DNA of 64,000 bases from Spisula solida. Lineage: Eukaryota; Mollusca; Bivalvia; Venerida; Mactridae. Both the position numbers and the translations under genes were made by a program. The stretch lies in the NCBI GenBank assembly GCA_947247005.1, contig OX365952.1:29700222-29764221 (forward strand), read 5' to 3'. This document shows positions 48,501 to 59,761 of this stretch, one piece after another (the first letter of the stretch is position 1; every line of letters begins with the position of its first letter). The notes beneath the pieces are model-generated. The model had not been told where the DNA came from. It did not search any database and saw only the letters and a program-made list of their open reading frames with translations.

Positions 48501-49591
48501 TGCACCAGCATAGCATTTACTGCACACCAGCATAGCATATACATTGCACTAGTATAGCATATACTGCACCAGCATAGCATATACCGCATACCAGCATAGC
48601 ATATACAGCGCACTAGCATAGCATATACTGCACACTAGTATAGCATATACCGCGCACTAGTATAGCATATACCACACCAGCATAGCATAAACCGTGCACT
48701 AGTATAGTATAAACCGCACCAGCATAGCATATACCACACCAGCATATCATATAACGCACACCAGCATAGCATATACTGCACCAGCATATCATATAAAGCA
48801 CACAAGCATAGCATATACCGCACACTAGTATAGCATATACTGCGCACCAGCATAACATATACAGCACACTAGTATAGCATATACTGTACACAAGCATAGC
48901 ATATACCGCACACAAGCATAGCATATACCGTGCACTAGTATAGCATATACTGCACAACAGCATAGCATATACTGCACACAAGCATAGCATATACCGTGCA
49001 CTAGTATAGCATATACTGCACAACAGCATAGCATATACTGCACACCAGTATAGCATATACTGCACACCAGCATAGCATATACTGCACACCAGCATAGCAT
49101 ATACCGCATAGTATAGCATAAATCGCACCAGCATAGCATAAACCACATAGTGTAGCATAAACTGCACCAGCATAGCATATACCGCACACCAGCATAGCAT
49201 ATACTGCACAACAGCATAGCATAAACCGCACAACAGCAAAGCATATACTGCACACCAGCATAGCATATACCGCATAACAGCATAGCATATACTGCACACC
49301 AGCATAGCATATACCGCACAACAGCATAGCATATACCGCACAACAGCATAGCATATACTGCACAACAGCATAGCATATACCGCACACCAGCATAGCATAT
49401 ACAGCGCACTAGCATAGCATATACCGCACACTAGTATAGCATATACCGCGCACTAGTATAGCATATACCACACCAGCCTAGCATAAACCACGCACTAGTA
49501 TAGTATAAACCGCACCAGCATAGCATATACCGCGCATTAGTATAGCATATACCACACAAGCTTAGCATAAACTGCGCACTAGTATAGTATA
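45551..49591. repeat. 22-bp satellite with 1.7-1.8-kb higher-order repeats (left part)
   Basis: The basic unit is caccagcatagcatatacc plus gca, with frequent gcactagtatagcatatacc variants. Long blocks recur: gctaacaagcatagcatata at 46224 and 48025 (1801 bp apart), and the segment ending near 47734 recurs ending near 49431 (1697 bp apart). The 104-bp difference reflects a block present near 46930-47030 and missing in the second copy. A MITE interrupts the array at 45660-45985 and a larger element at 49592-54731. Minus-strand frames of up to 272 codons read MLVCGICYA-type repeats and are artefacts. Confidence 0.95.
45660..45985. mobile_element. 326-bp hAT-like MITE inserted in the satellite
   Basis: The left end caggggcgggtccagg and the inverted right end cataggtggatccaagg form an imperfect TIR. 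The satellite word actag is duplicated at both edges (45655-45659 and 45986-45990), which fits a 5-bp target duplication within gtgcactagtatagc. The interior holds a perfect hairpin ccaggggcc-gcaag-ggcccctgg (45721-45743) and a tgcgcgctgtgcgcgca palindrome (45842-45858). There is no ORF. CAGGGG-type ends are typical of hAT elements; a 5-bp duplication is shorter than the usual 8 bp, so the family is tentative. Confidence 0.8.
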
Positions 49592-49787
49592 AAATTTATT
49601 TTCTGTCGGTTAAGCGAAGCGCATAAGACGGAAAATGCTTTCCTGTGATTGGTTAAGATCTTCTGATTGCACGAATCAGGACTTGTTATGTTGGTAACCA
49701 TAGCGCACGAGTTGTCGTGCGCAGTGATTGAAGGTATGTGGTCATTTCAGCTTTGGGCACTTAGAGCTTACAAGACGTATAATTTTT
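49592..49787 (+). repeat. Split direct repeat A1
   Basis: It starts aaatttattttctgtcggtt and ends acaagacgtataattttt. It contains a pair attttctgtc / gacggaaaat (9 of 10 complementary) near its start and a perfect 8-bp hairpin gcgcacga-gttg-tcgtgcgc at 49703-49722. It equals A2 except for one T (cattt versus catt). Confidence 0.93.
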
Positions 49788-50656
49788 CGTGGATAGTGAG
49801 ACCACACCTAACGCAGTTATTCAGCAGACGTTATGTTTAGTGTTAGAACAATTGGACTCAGTAAAAATAGTGTTTCGATTAACATTATGGACGATTCAGT
49901 TGAAATTCGAGACTGTCTTAGTCAGCCAGTTTGACGAACAGCTACGCACTTGACTATGGAGTGCTGACAGTGCAAACGTTCCATTTATCCTGTTTGGGAG
50001 AATTCTACAGAAGAACCCGTTCGGGCCAGATATTGCATGCCTACCATGAGACGTGGACAAGAAACCACTTAATATGGCGAGAGTTTTGCATGGCCGTGTT
50101 GGACGATTTCCATAAGCAGAACGAGTCGATGTAGATGAATAAACACACGCACTGCAGAATGGAAGATGAGTATTTTACGTGTTTTATTGTTTTGATAGGT
50201 GTGGTATTGATTTACGCACGAATATTTCGTCCAAAGAAATCTGTTTAAAGTCTCGGTAGTTTTACACATCTAGATTGATTGGCTTTTTACTTAATTGTAA
50301 GAAATGTTTGCATTTAAAATCTTTTTTGATACGTTGCGACCAAGTATAGATATGAATACTATCATAATCTCTGTTATCAGTATGGGTTTAAAATGGAAAT
50401 ATTTACTAGCTTTGTACATGAACATACAGAAATGTTGGCTAAAATATATGACATAATGTTTTATACTGCTTTTGATACTTTATAACAGGTGCTGCACGTG
50501 GAAAGTAGATTTTGGTATGTAAACACTGATGGGTAGGAAAATATAAATGTCATACTTATTTTATGTTCTACCCAATTGATTTGATAATCGAAAAGATAAT
50601 ATATTTGTTAAAAGATTTCGACCTAAAATTGATTATTTACTAAGATATGCCACTGT
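49788..50656. other. Left interior of the split-repeat element
   Basis: No confident gene. A frame at 49931-50134 (67 codons, no ATG start) ends with HLIWREFCMAVLDDF, which vaguely recalls the Trp/Phe pattern of retrotransposon Gag domains. The resemblance is too weak to call. An ATG at 49887 opens only 15 codons (atggacgattcagttgaaat), and a similar phrase recurs at 51215 (atggataactcagttgaaat). Confidence 0.4.
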
Positions 50657-50875
50657 ATAATCCAGTTAGAATCTGGTGACAGTGAGGGATTCGTTTGTGT
50701 ACACAGAAGATTGGAACCATGGTCTGAATAGGTAGTGCGAATATAGTGTGTTGGTTTAGCATTGAATATAATTTTATGGCTGTCTGTTTAAGCCTTTATA
50801 ATTGGTTTTACACCGTAATAATGGACCTGACCGCTGCGTCACTGTATTATTACCCTGACTGAACTATATGTATAT
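50657..50875 (+). repeat. Internal ~215-bp direct repeat, copy 1 (partner 52163-52370)
   Basis: Begins ataatccagttagaatctgg then tgacagtgag; shares agtgcgaatatag, tggttttacaccgtaata and gcgtcactgtattattaccc with the second copy about 1.5 kb away. The copies are moderately diverged. Confidence 0.85.
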
Positions 50876-51780
50876 TGTTTATACTGTATTAGAATGTCAG
50901 TCACGGACATGCTGACAGAATACTAGTACGATGTATAATTCAGTTGCAATGTATTAGGTATGCATATTATGAAAATCCAAAATGTATATCACAGAACTAA
51001 TGCATTATTAATCTTGGAAAATGTAACCATACTGGTTGTGTAGCTTTAAATTCTAATTCTGGGATAAAGAACAGTGGAACGTATTGGAGTTTTTCATATC
51101 TATATTATATCTGATTGGCAAATTCAAATGTGCCGCATACATTTATTTACAATGAGAATTGTTAATAGCACATGCTCCATGCTAGAGCACTTAGATTAAC
51201 TGTTCGTGTTAATTAATGGATAACTCAGTTGAAATGATAGCTATTGTTGGTGTACATGATCTTTGTAGAAATGATTCACGTTTCAATAAGTCATACAGTG
51301 ATCGAAATCATGGGTGCTTTTGCTCGCGGTGGGTCATAAATTTTGAAATGTATAGTATCCCAATAAGTCATACAGTGGTTTTGTTTATACGCTATGGGAA
51401 CTAATGTGCAAATGTAGTCTTGTTTAGACGAAGGGAGGACACAAAGGTAAATTTAGAAAACTGGCAAATAAAGAGTTCTTGTATTAGTAAGGACCGTTGT
51501 TGGTAATATACCAACTTTGAATTAAATATTGGAAATTGAAGGTGGTAGAGTTATAGAAAATGTTATTGGCTATTGGCACACCTACGAATGGTGAAAGTTA
51601 GAATCGGTATGATCGGATCGAAGTGGGTAACGGTTGTTGGACGGGTAGCATTGACTGAGTAATTTTCTGAGAAAAGAATTACCTGATGCGAGGAACAATT
51701 TTGTTTTGGTAGATTATAAGTGATAGCATTGATATGGTTACGTTTGAACTGTTTCAAGTTTTAACCAAGTAATGCATGAT
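50876..51780. other. Interior of the split-repeat element
   Basis: AT-rich and noncoding. The 62-codon ORF at 51216-51404 has no recognisable feature. Confidence 0.4.
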
Positions 51781-53185
51781 ATGAAACGGCGTGGCTGCCT
51801 TTAGAATTGCTAGACATTGAATAGTATGTCTAGGCTGACAAGTCTTGATAATATGTGTGGACATGGTATATATACCGTCGAAATGTTAGTAGTTCATATT
51901 ATAAAAATCATAAATACATAAGCTTAATGCATATAAATGGGCATTTATGTCATAATTCCTTGTCATGGAATATTTTGTTTAGGCTTGCGGGCCTTGATAA
52001 TATGTGTACCGGTAGACACTGAAATGATAAGCTTGTTTACGTATTTGTTTATAAGTTATAAAATATTTGTTATAAATTTGACTTTAACTTGGCATGGTAT
52101 AAATTCGATCTTATGTTAAGGTGTTTACTAAATTTAAATTCAATTTGGCATGTTAATTTAACTATAATCCAGTTAGGATCTGGTGACAGTGACGTAGCTG
52201 TTTATGTGTACACATAAGATTACAAGTATTGCCAGTATAGGTAGTGCGAATATAGTTTGTTAGTTTAGCAATGAAAATATTGCTGTCTGTTTTAGCCTTT
52301 ATATTGGTTTTACACCGTAATAGTGGACCCGACCGCCGCGTCACTGTATTATTACCCTGACTGTGCTATAGTAATCAGCAATTTTTATGTATTGCACGTG
52401 TTTTGCTTGTTTTTGAGCATTATTTCTAAGCGGACAAAACTTCGATGACGTGTTTAAACATAGCACATTTACAGTTGAAATTATTTTGAAATCAATATAC
52501 TTAGCCAGGATAGCAATATTATTACGTAGAATCATGTACTTAGTTGCTATACAATGAATATATTGTTCGGCTGACAAGTCGGGATATTAGTCATAACATG
52601 TTATGGTGCAATATGCTAACTTCTAACATATGTTTTCGTTTAAACTAATTGTTTTAATCAGTAATGGAAAATAAGCATGTTTATGAATTGGCGTGGCTGC
52701 CTTTAGAATTGCTAGACATTGAGTAGAATGTCTAGGCTGACAAGCCTTGATAATATGTGTGACATGGTATAGTTCAGGTTGACAAGTCTTGGTGATATGT
52801 GTGTTTGTTTGTTTGTTTGTTTAAACAGTTTGTTTATGAATTGGCGTGGCTGCCTTTAGAATTGCTAGACATTAAGTAGAATGTCTAGGCTGACAAGCCT
52901 TGATAATATGTGTGACATGGTATAGTTCAGGTTGACAAGTCTTGATAATATGTGTGACATGGTATAGTTCAGGTTGACAAGTCGTGATAATATGTTATGG
53001 TATAAATGATTCATGTGTATATGTTAACATCTGATATGTTTACGTTTGAACTGTTTTAACAAGTAATGGACGATATGAATCGGCGTGGCTGCCTTTAGAA
53101 TCGCTAGACATTGAATAGTATGTCTAGGCTGACAAGCCTTGATAATATGTGTGGACATGGTATAATATAATACCGTCGAATATGT
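51781..53185 (+). repeat. Internal ~100-150-bp repeats with a hairpin, four clear copies
   Basis: ggcgtggctgcctttagaat begins clear copies near 51788, 52690, 52843 and 53082. Each is followed by ctagacat...atgtctag, a perfect 8-bp stem, then ggctgacaag and cttgataatatgtgtg. Extra partial copies of the 'gacaagtcttgataatatg' block lie near 52780, 52940 and 52975. A (TTTG)n run sits near 52802-52823. Copy 2 of the ~215-bp repeat (52163-52370) lies between them. Confidence 0.85.
52163..52370 (+). repeat. Internal ~210-bp direct repeat, copy 2 (partner 50657-50875)
   Basis: Begins ataatccagttaggatctgg then tgacagtgac, and ends gcgtcactgtattattaccc then tgactg. Same orientation as copy 1. Confidence 0.85.
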
Positions 53186-54171
53186 TTATAAGTTGGGAAT
53201 GTTGTTATTAACTTTTGGTATATATGTTTATATGTATCAGTGCATCTATAAAATTTTGAATTTAGATTAACGTCTGGTTTGGGTAATATTGCGGACCATA
53301 AGCAATACACACATCAGTACAGTATATGTACGTATGAATTTAACAAGCAATTAACATTTGTGTTTGATATGAATAGGTATGTCTGTCATTTTATATTTGA
53401 GCTGAAGAGTATAATACATAGGCTGTTAAGCTTTGATAATACGTGTAGATAATGAGTTATTGACCTTTATTAGCGGTGTTTATACGAATGTGTTTGTTCA
53501 TACAATCTGTTTATTTCAGGATGATTATAACGGATTTGATGACTTGACTGAATTGGCTGCGGATTAGATACCTCGGATCCCGGAATTACTGAAGGACGCT
53601 CGCACAGACAGCACCACCTAAGTGACAAGAGTGGTTTTTATTGTGTAGTAAGTGGACCTGAGGTAATTGTGGGTGAAGAGGATATCCTTCCGATCATGAG
53701 CAATTCTTTTTCTCCTATATGTGTAATTCTAATTCACTCAGTGTTACGATGAAATCAAATGGATACGTGTTTGGTTTGATATGAAACCCCCCGAGATTCA
53801 GTGTTAGTGATCAATGTGTACGTTACTTTTTACATCGGTTTTATATGAAGAACCTTTTGTGAATGCTGCGAACTAACCAATGAATAATGTGCTGATACGT
53901 TCAGATTTTGTATTCAACTTCGAAAGTGAAACAATTTAAAACAATATTAACGTTTGAACATGTTGATTCTTGATGTTTCGTAATCTACACATGACAATGC
54001 GAATTTAAGAGACACAACAAGTGTTGCTATGAATATGCATACGGTGGTTATATGAAATGTCCTTTATTATGATGTTTCACAATGTCAATGAACAATTTAA
54101 AAAGCGATTTTAGTAATTTGATAGTTACTGTTTATAGCACGCACGTATGGTTTTCCCGTTCTTTTAGGTTC
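53186..54171. other. Right interior of the split-repeat element
   Basis: AT-rich and noncoding. A diverged 'ggctgttaagctttgataat' piece near 53420 is the last trace of the internal repeat family. No ORF is supported. Confidence 0.4.
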
Positions 54172-54273
54172 AGCTTGCCCAAGTGCTTATTACAATTATA
54201 CTATATAATAAGTTATAAAGTGTTTGTTGTTTAATGTAGTAGATCTATGGTATAGATCTGTGAAGATCACAGG
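54172..54273 (+). repeat. Split direct repeat B1
   Basis: Starts agcttgcccaagtgcttatt and ends gtgaagatcacagg. Includes palindromes agatctat-ggt-atagatct (54241-54259) and ctgtga-aga-tcacag (54258-54272). It abuts A2 with no spacer. Confidence 0.93.
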
Positions 54274-54468
54274 AAATTTATTTTCTGTCGGTTAAGCGAA
54301 GCGCATAAGACGGAAAATGCTTTCCTGTGATTGGTTAAGATCTTCTGATTGCACGAATCAGGACTTGTTATGTTGGTAACCATAGCGCACGAGTTGTCGT
54401 GCGCAGTGATTGAAGGTATGTGGTCATTCAGCTTTGGGCACTTAGAGCTTACAAGACGTATAATTTTT
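54274..54468 (+). repeat. Split direct repeat A2
   Basis: A direct copy of A1, one base shorter. Contains the same gcgcacga/tcgtgcgc hairpin (54385-54404). Confidence 0.93.
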
Positions 54469-54627
54469 AGTTCATAAAAATGGGGAAAGATGCGTGTTAT
54501 GTGCTATAAATTTGTTACATGTACTTTATGTATATGAGATGATGTTGGTATATTAATGTGTATGCATATTTATGAGATGATCTGTTGCTGATAGAATGAT
54601 GAATGTATTGATAGTAGAAAGTAAGCT
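54469..54627. other. A2-B2 spacer of the split-repeat element
   Basis: 159 bp of AT-rich sequence with no match after A1, which argues against A2-spacer-B2 being a conventional LTR with a 5' partner. Confidence 0.6.
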
Positions 54628-54729
54628 AGCTTGCCCAAGTGCTTATTACAATTATACTATATAATAAGTTATAAAGTGTTTGTTGTTTAATGTAGTAGAT
54701 CTATGGTATAGATCTGTGAAGATCACAGG
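54628..54729 (+). repeat. Split direct repeat B2 (right end of element)
   Basis: Looks identical to B1 over 102 bp. Followed by aactgcaccagcatagc, where the 22-bp satellite resumes. Confidence 0.93.
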
Positions 54730-54731
54730 AA

Positions 54732-55281
54732 CTGCACCAGCATAGCATATACCGCACCAGCATATCATATAACGCACACCAGCATAGCATATACCGCACC
54801 AGCATATCATATAACGCACACCAGCATAGCATATACCGCACACTAGTATAGCATATACCGCGCACCAGCATAGCATATACAGCGCACTAGTTTAGCATAT
54901 ACTGCACACAAGCATAGCATATACCGCACACAAGCATAGCATATACCACGCACTTGTATAGCATATACTGCACACCAGCATAGCATAAACCACATAGTGT
55001 AGCATAAACCGCACCAGCATAGCATATACCGCACAACAGCATAGCATATACTGCACAACAGCATAGCATATACCGCACAACAGCATAGCATATACTGCAC
55101 ACCAGCATAGCATATACCGCACAACAGCATAGCATATACTGCACACCAGCATAGCATATACCGCACAACAGCATAGCATATACCGCACAATAGCATAGCA
55201 TATACTGCACAACAGCATAGCATATACCGCACAACAGCATAGCATATACCGCAAACCAGCACAGCATAAGCATAGCATAAG
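54732..55281. repeat. 22-bp satellite (right part)
   Basis: It continues the array interrupted at 49591. The order of variants at the restart (ctgcaccagcatagcatata, then a catatcatataacgcacacc unit) matches 47896-47970, so the satellite phase is preserved across the insertion. It decays near 55260-55281 (gcataagcatagcataag). Confidence 0.93.
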
Positions 55282-55960
55282 AAACTTCATAAACTTTTAA
55301 CAGAACACAAATTTTCAAAATTTGCTAAAAAGAGGGAAAATAACTAAAAAACGACCACGATGACCATTTTAATTTTTGTCGCTAAGTGTATTCAGTATGA
55401 ATCGTGTGCTATAATGACATAATTACTTCAGCTTTTTTGAAATTTGCCCTAATGTGACATTCTAGATAGCAAGAGGGCCTGGAGGGGCCTTGATTGTTCA
55501 CCGGAATATTTTACATAAAATTGGAACTAAAGATCATTACAATATTCCCTATATCACTGGTAGACACCGTACAGCGGATATAGACCCCTATTTCGCACGA
55601 AAACCAAAGTAAAAGTGGCTATCGATATTGGACAAAGGTAAGTTTTTAATAATATTCTGTAAATACTCATGTGAACAAATTTAAGAAGGGGAATGTTTAT
55701 TTTAAAACACCTATGTGGTCATTTCCTCTGACATTTCGTTATTTCTTGACAGTCAGCACCGAAAAGTACCACTATTGACGGAAAATGCAGAAATACATGC
55801 ATTTTCTTTTATTACAGCTAAAGTTTGCATTTCCCAGGATCATGCACCATTTTAAACTTTTACCATGTTCATGTTCTTAACCTGTGTTTTAACCCTCGTC
55901 AGTAAACACAAACTAACAAGCATGCAATTGAAGGAAAACAACATTGTATTTTGTAGGGGA
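55282..55960. other. Noncoding stretch between satellites
   Basis: Unique AT-rich sequence. No supported gene. Confidence 0.45.
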
Positions 55961-58900
55961 TATATAACCAGTGTATATATCAGTATAACCAGTGTATATA
56001 TCAGTATAACCAGTGTATATATCAGTGTATATATCAGTATAACCAGTGTATATATCAATATAACCAGTGTATATATCAGTATAATCAGTGTATATATCAG
56101 TATAACCAGTGTATATATCAGTATAACCAGTGTATATATCAGTGTATATATCAGTATAACCAGTGTATATATCAGTATAACCAGTGTATATATCAGTATA
56201 ACCAGTGTATATATCAGTATAACCAGTGTATATATCAGTATAACCAGTGTATTTATCAGTGTATATATCAGTATAACCAGTGTATATATCAATATAACCA
56301 GTGTATATATCAGTATAATCAGTGTATATATCAGTATAACCAGTGTATATATCAGTATAACCAGTGTCTATATCAGTATAACCAGTGTATATATCAGTAT
56401 AATCAGTGTATACATCAGTATAACTGAGTGTATATATCAGTATAACCAGTGTATTTATCAGTGTATATATCAGTATAACCAGTGTATATATCAGTATAAC
56501 CAGTGTATATATCAGTATAACCAGTGTATACATCAGTATAACTGAGTGTATATATCAGTATAACCAGTGTATATATCAGTATAACCAGTGTATATATCAG
56601 TATAACCAGTGTATATATCAGTATAACCAGTGTCTATATCAGTATAACCAGTGTATATATCAGTATAACTGAGTGTATATATCAGTATAACCAGTGTATA
56701 TATCAGTATAACCAGTGTATACATCAGTATAACTGAGTGTATATATCAGTATAACCAGTGTATATATCAGTATAACCAGTGTATATATCAGTATAACTGT
56801 AGTGTATATATCAGTATACCCAGTGTATATATCAGTATAACTGCAGTATATATCTGAATAACCAGTGTATATATCAGTATAACCAGTGTATATATCAGTA
56901 TAACTGCAGTGTATATATCAGTATAACCAGTGTATATATCAGTATAACTGCAGTGTATATATCAGTATAACCAGTGTATATATCAGTATAACCAGTGTAT
57001 ATATCAGTATAACCAGTGTATATATCAGTATAACTGTAGTGTATATATCAGTATAATCAGTGTATATATCAGTATAACTGCAGTGTATATATCAGTATAA
57101 CCAGTGTATATATCAGTATAACTGTAGTGTATATATCAGTATAATCAGTGTATATATCAGTATAACTGTAGTGTATATATCAGTATAATCAGTGTATATA
57201 TCAGTATAACTGTAGTGTATATATCAGTATAACCAGTGTATATATCAGTATAACCAGTGTATATATCAGTATAACCAGTGTATATATCAGTATAACCAGT
57301 GTCTATATCAGTATAACCAGTGTATATATCAGTGTATATATCAGTGTATATATCAGTGTATATATCAGTATAATCAGTGTATATATCAATATAACCAGTG
57401 TATATATCAGTGTATATATCAGTATAACCAGTGTATATATCAGTATAACTGTAGTGTATATATCAGTATAATCAGTGTATATATCAGTATAACTGTAGTG
57501 TATATATCAGTATAACCAGTGTATATATCAGTATAACTGCAGTGTATATATCAGTATAACTGCAGTGTATATATCAGTATAACCAGTGTATATATCAGTA
57601 TAACCAGTGTATATATCAGTATAACCAGTGTATATATCAGTATAACCAGTGTATATATCAGTATAACTGCAGTGTATATATCAGTATAACTGCAGTGTAT
57701 ATATCAGTATAACCAGTGTATATATCAATATAACCAGTGTATATATCAGTATAACAAGTGTATATATCAGTATAACCAGTGTATATATCAGTATAACTGC
57801 AGTGTATATATCAGTATAACCAGTGTCTATATCAGTATAACCAGTGTATATATCAGTATAACCAGTGTATTTATCAGTGTATATATCAGTATAACCAGTG
57901 TATATATCAGTATAACCAGTGTATATATCAGTATAACCAGTGTATATATCAGTATAACTGCAGTGTATATATCAGTATAACCAGTGTATATATCAGTATA
58001 ACCAGTGTATATATCAGTATAACTGTAGTGTATATATCAGTATAACCAGTGTATATATCAGTATAACTGCAGTGTATATATCAGTATAACCAGTGTATAT
58101 ATCAGTATAACCAGTGTATATATCAGTATAACCAGTGTATATATCAGTATAACCAGTGTATATATCAGTATAACTGCAGTGTATATATCAGTATAACCAG
58201 TGTATATATCAGTATTACCAGTGTATATATCAGTATAACCAGTGTATATATCAGTATAACTGCAGTGTATATATCAGTATAACTGCAGTGTATATATCAG
58301 TATAACCAGTTTATATATCAGTATAACCAGTGTATATATCAGTATAACCAGTGTATTTATCAGTGTATATATCAGTATAACCAGTGTATATATCAGTATA
58401 ACCAGTGTATATATCAGTATAACCAGTGTATATATCAGTATAACTGCAGTGTATATATCAGTATAACCAGTTTATATATCAGTATAACCAGTGTATATAT
58501 CAGTATAACCAGTGTATTTATCAGTGTATATATCAGTATAACCAGTGTATATATCAGTATAACCAGTGTATATATCAGTATAACCAGTGTATATATCAGT
58601 ATAACTGCAGTGTATATATCAGTATAACCAGTGTATATATCAGTATAACCAGTGTATATATCAGTATAACTGTAGTGTATATATCAGTATAACCAGTGTA
58701 TATATCAGTATAACTGCAGTGTATATATCAGTATAACCAGTGTATATATCAGTATAACTGCAGTGTATATATCAGTATAACTGCAGTGTATATATCAGTA
58801 TAACCAGTGTATATATCAGTATAACCAGTGTATATATCAGTATAACTGCAGTGTATATATCAGTATAACTGCAGTGTATATATCAGTATAACCAGTGTAT

Positions 58901-59379
58901 ATATCAGTATAACTGCAGTGTATATATCAGTATAACCAGTGTATATATCAGTATAACCAGTGTATATATCAATATAACCAGTGTATATATCAGTATAACC
59001 AGTGTATATATCAGTATAACCAGTGTATATATCAGTATAACCAGTGTATATATCAGTATAACCAGTGTATATATCAGTATAACTGCAGTGTATATATCAG
59101 TATAACCAGTGTATATATCAGTATAACCAGTGTATATATCAGTATAACCAGTGTATATATCAGTATAACTGCAGTGTATATATCAGTATAACCAGTGTAT
59201 ATATCAGTATAACCAGTGTATATATCAGTATAACCAGTGTATATATCAGTATAACCAGTGTATATATCAGTATAATTGTAGTGTATATATCAGTATAACC
59301 AGTGTTTATGTTAATATAACCAGTGTATATATCAGTATAACCAGTGTATATATCAGTATAACCAGTGTATATATCAGTA
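55961..59379. repeat. 21-bp tandem array (with 23-bp and 12-bp variants), ~3.4 kb
   Basis: The main unit is gtatatatcagtataaccag + t (21 bp). Variants insert tg before cagt (ataactgcagt or ataactgtagt, 23 bp) or lack the ataacc half (gtatatatcagt, 12 bp). Left of about 56300 the 21- and 12-bp units keep frame and give stop-free frames on both strands; the 23-bp units to the right break them. Local block repeats exist but no single fixed higher-order period was established. Confidence 0.95.
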
Positions 59380-59418
59380 AATTTCCAACTTGGGTAGCTA
59401 AACGGGGGATTAACTGTA

Positions 59419-59632
59419 TAACTTCAACGCGATAAATTGCAATACAAAAACAAACTAATAATCCCCGATATTTATTGTTTCTGAATATTTAGGAGCATGT
59501 AAACGTTATATGTTGTGCCAAATGTTTGAATGCTTTCATAGGCAGATGTTATGGTCCTTGATTTAAATCCATAACAAAAATATAGGCAATTTTGTGTTTG
59601 TTTTTGTACTGCAATTTATCGCGTTAGAGTTA
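59419..59632. repeat. Inverted repeat (37-bp arms) enclosing the start of a dispersed module
   Basis: 59419-59455 (contains aacgcgataaattgcaatac) is inverted at 59596-59632 (contains gcaatttatcgcgttagagt), 34 of 37 complementary. The interior includes a second pair, cgggggatta (59403-59412, just outside) and taatccccg near 59458. The right arm is part of the module shared with 38574-38684. Confidence 0.85.
59521..59632 (+). repeat. Dispersed module, partner of 38574-38684
   Basis: Contains tgtttgaatgctttcatagg, tatggtccttgatttaaatc, cataacaaaaatataggcaa and the atttatcgcgtt end. Located about 140 bp after the 21-bp array. Confidence 0.85.
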
Positions 59633-59761
59633 TTGTCTGACCAGATTAAACTGAGACTCCTTGCATAATTTGTGCAAATCCGGAAATTTCCGAAGCTATA
59701 AAAACATATATTAATTGCATTTATCGCTGTATGTGGCTTTATTGAGCAGTTAGATAACACT

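Larger units (their letters stand above)
49592..54731 (+). mobile_element. Non-autonomous split-direct-repeat element (PAT/Ngaro/DIRS-like), 5.14 kb
   Basis: The left end is repeat A1 (49592-49787). The right end is B1 (54172-54273), A2 (54274-54468), a 159-bp spacer, and B2 (54628-54729). A1 and A2 differ by a single-base indel; B1 and B2 look identical over 102 bp. B1 is joined directly to A2, so the B1-A2 junction equals what would form if the two outer ends (B2 and A1) were joined in a circle. This is the known signature of tyrosine-recombinase retroelements with split direct repeats. The satellite resumes exactly in phase, with only A residues shared at the junction and no target duplication. 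No ORF above about 80 codons exists, so gag, reverse transcriptase/RNase H and recombinase are absent. The interior is made of its own diverged repeats. Alternative readings (rearranged LTR element, Helitron) fit less well. Confidence 0.75.

Noticed and set aside
45535..49431. Minus-strand Cys/Tyr-rich frames (up to 272 codons)
   Set aside because: They are by-products of the 22-bp satellite; several frames are open at the same place and show one 22-residue period.
49592..54731. Conventional LTR retrotransposon
   Set aside because: The left end has only A, not A-spacer-B. B1 directly precedes A2, and no target duplication is present. Split direct repeats explain all of this.
55852..56724. 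Frames over the 21-bp array on both strands
   Set aside because: A 21-bp stop-free unit keeps frame by arithmetic. The frames end where 23-bp variants appear.
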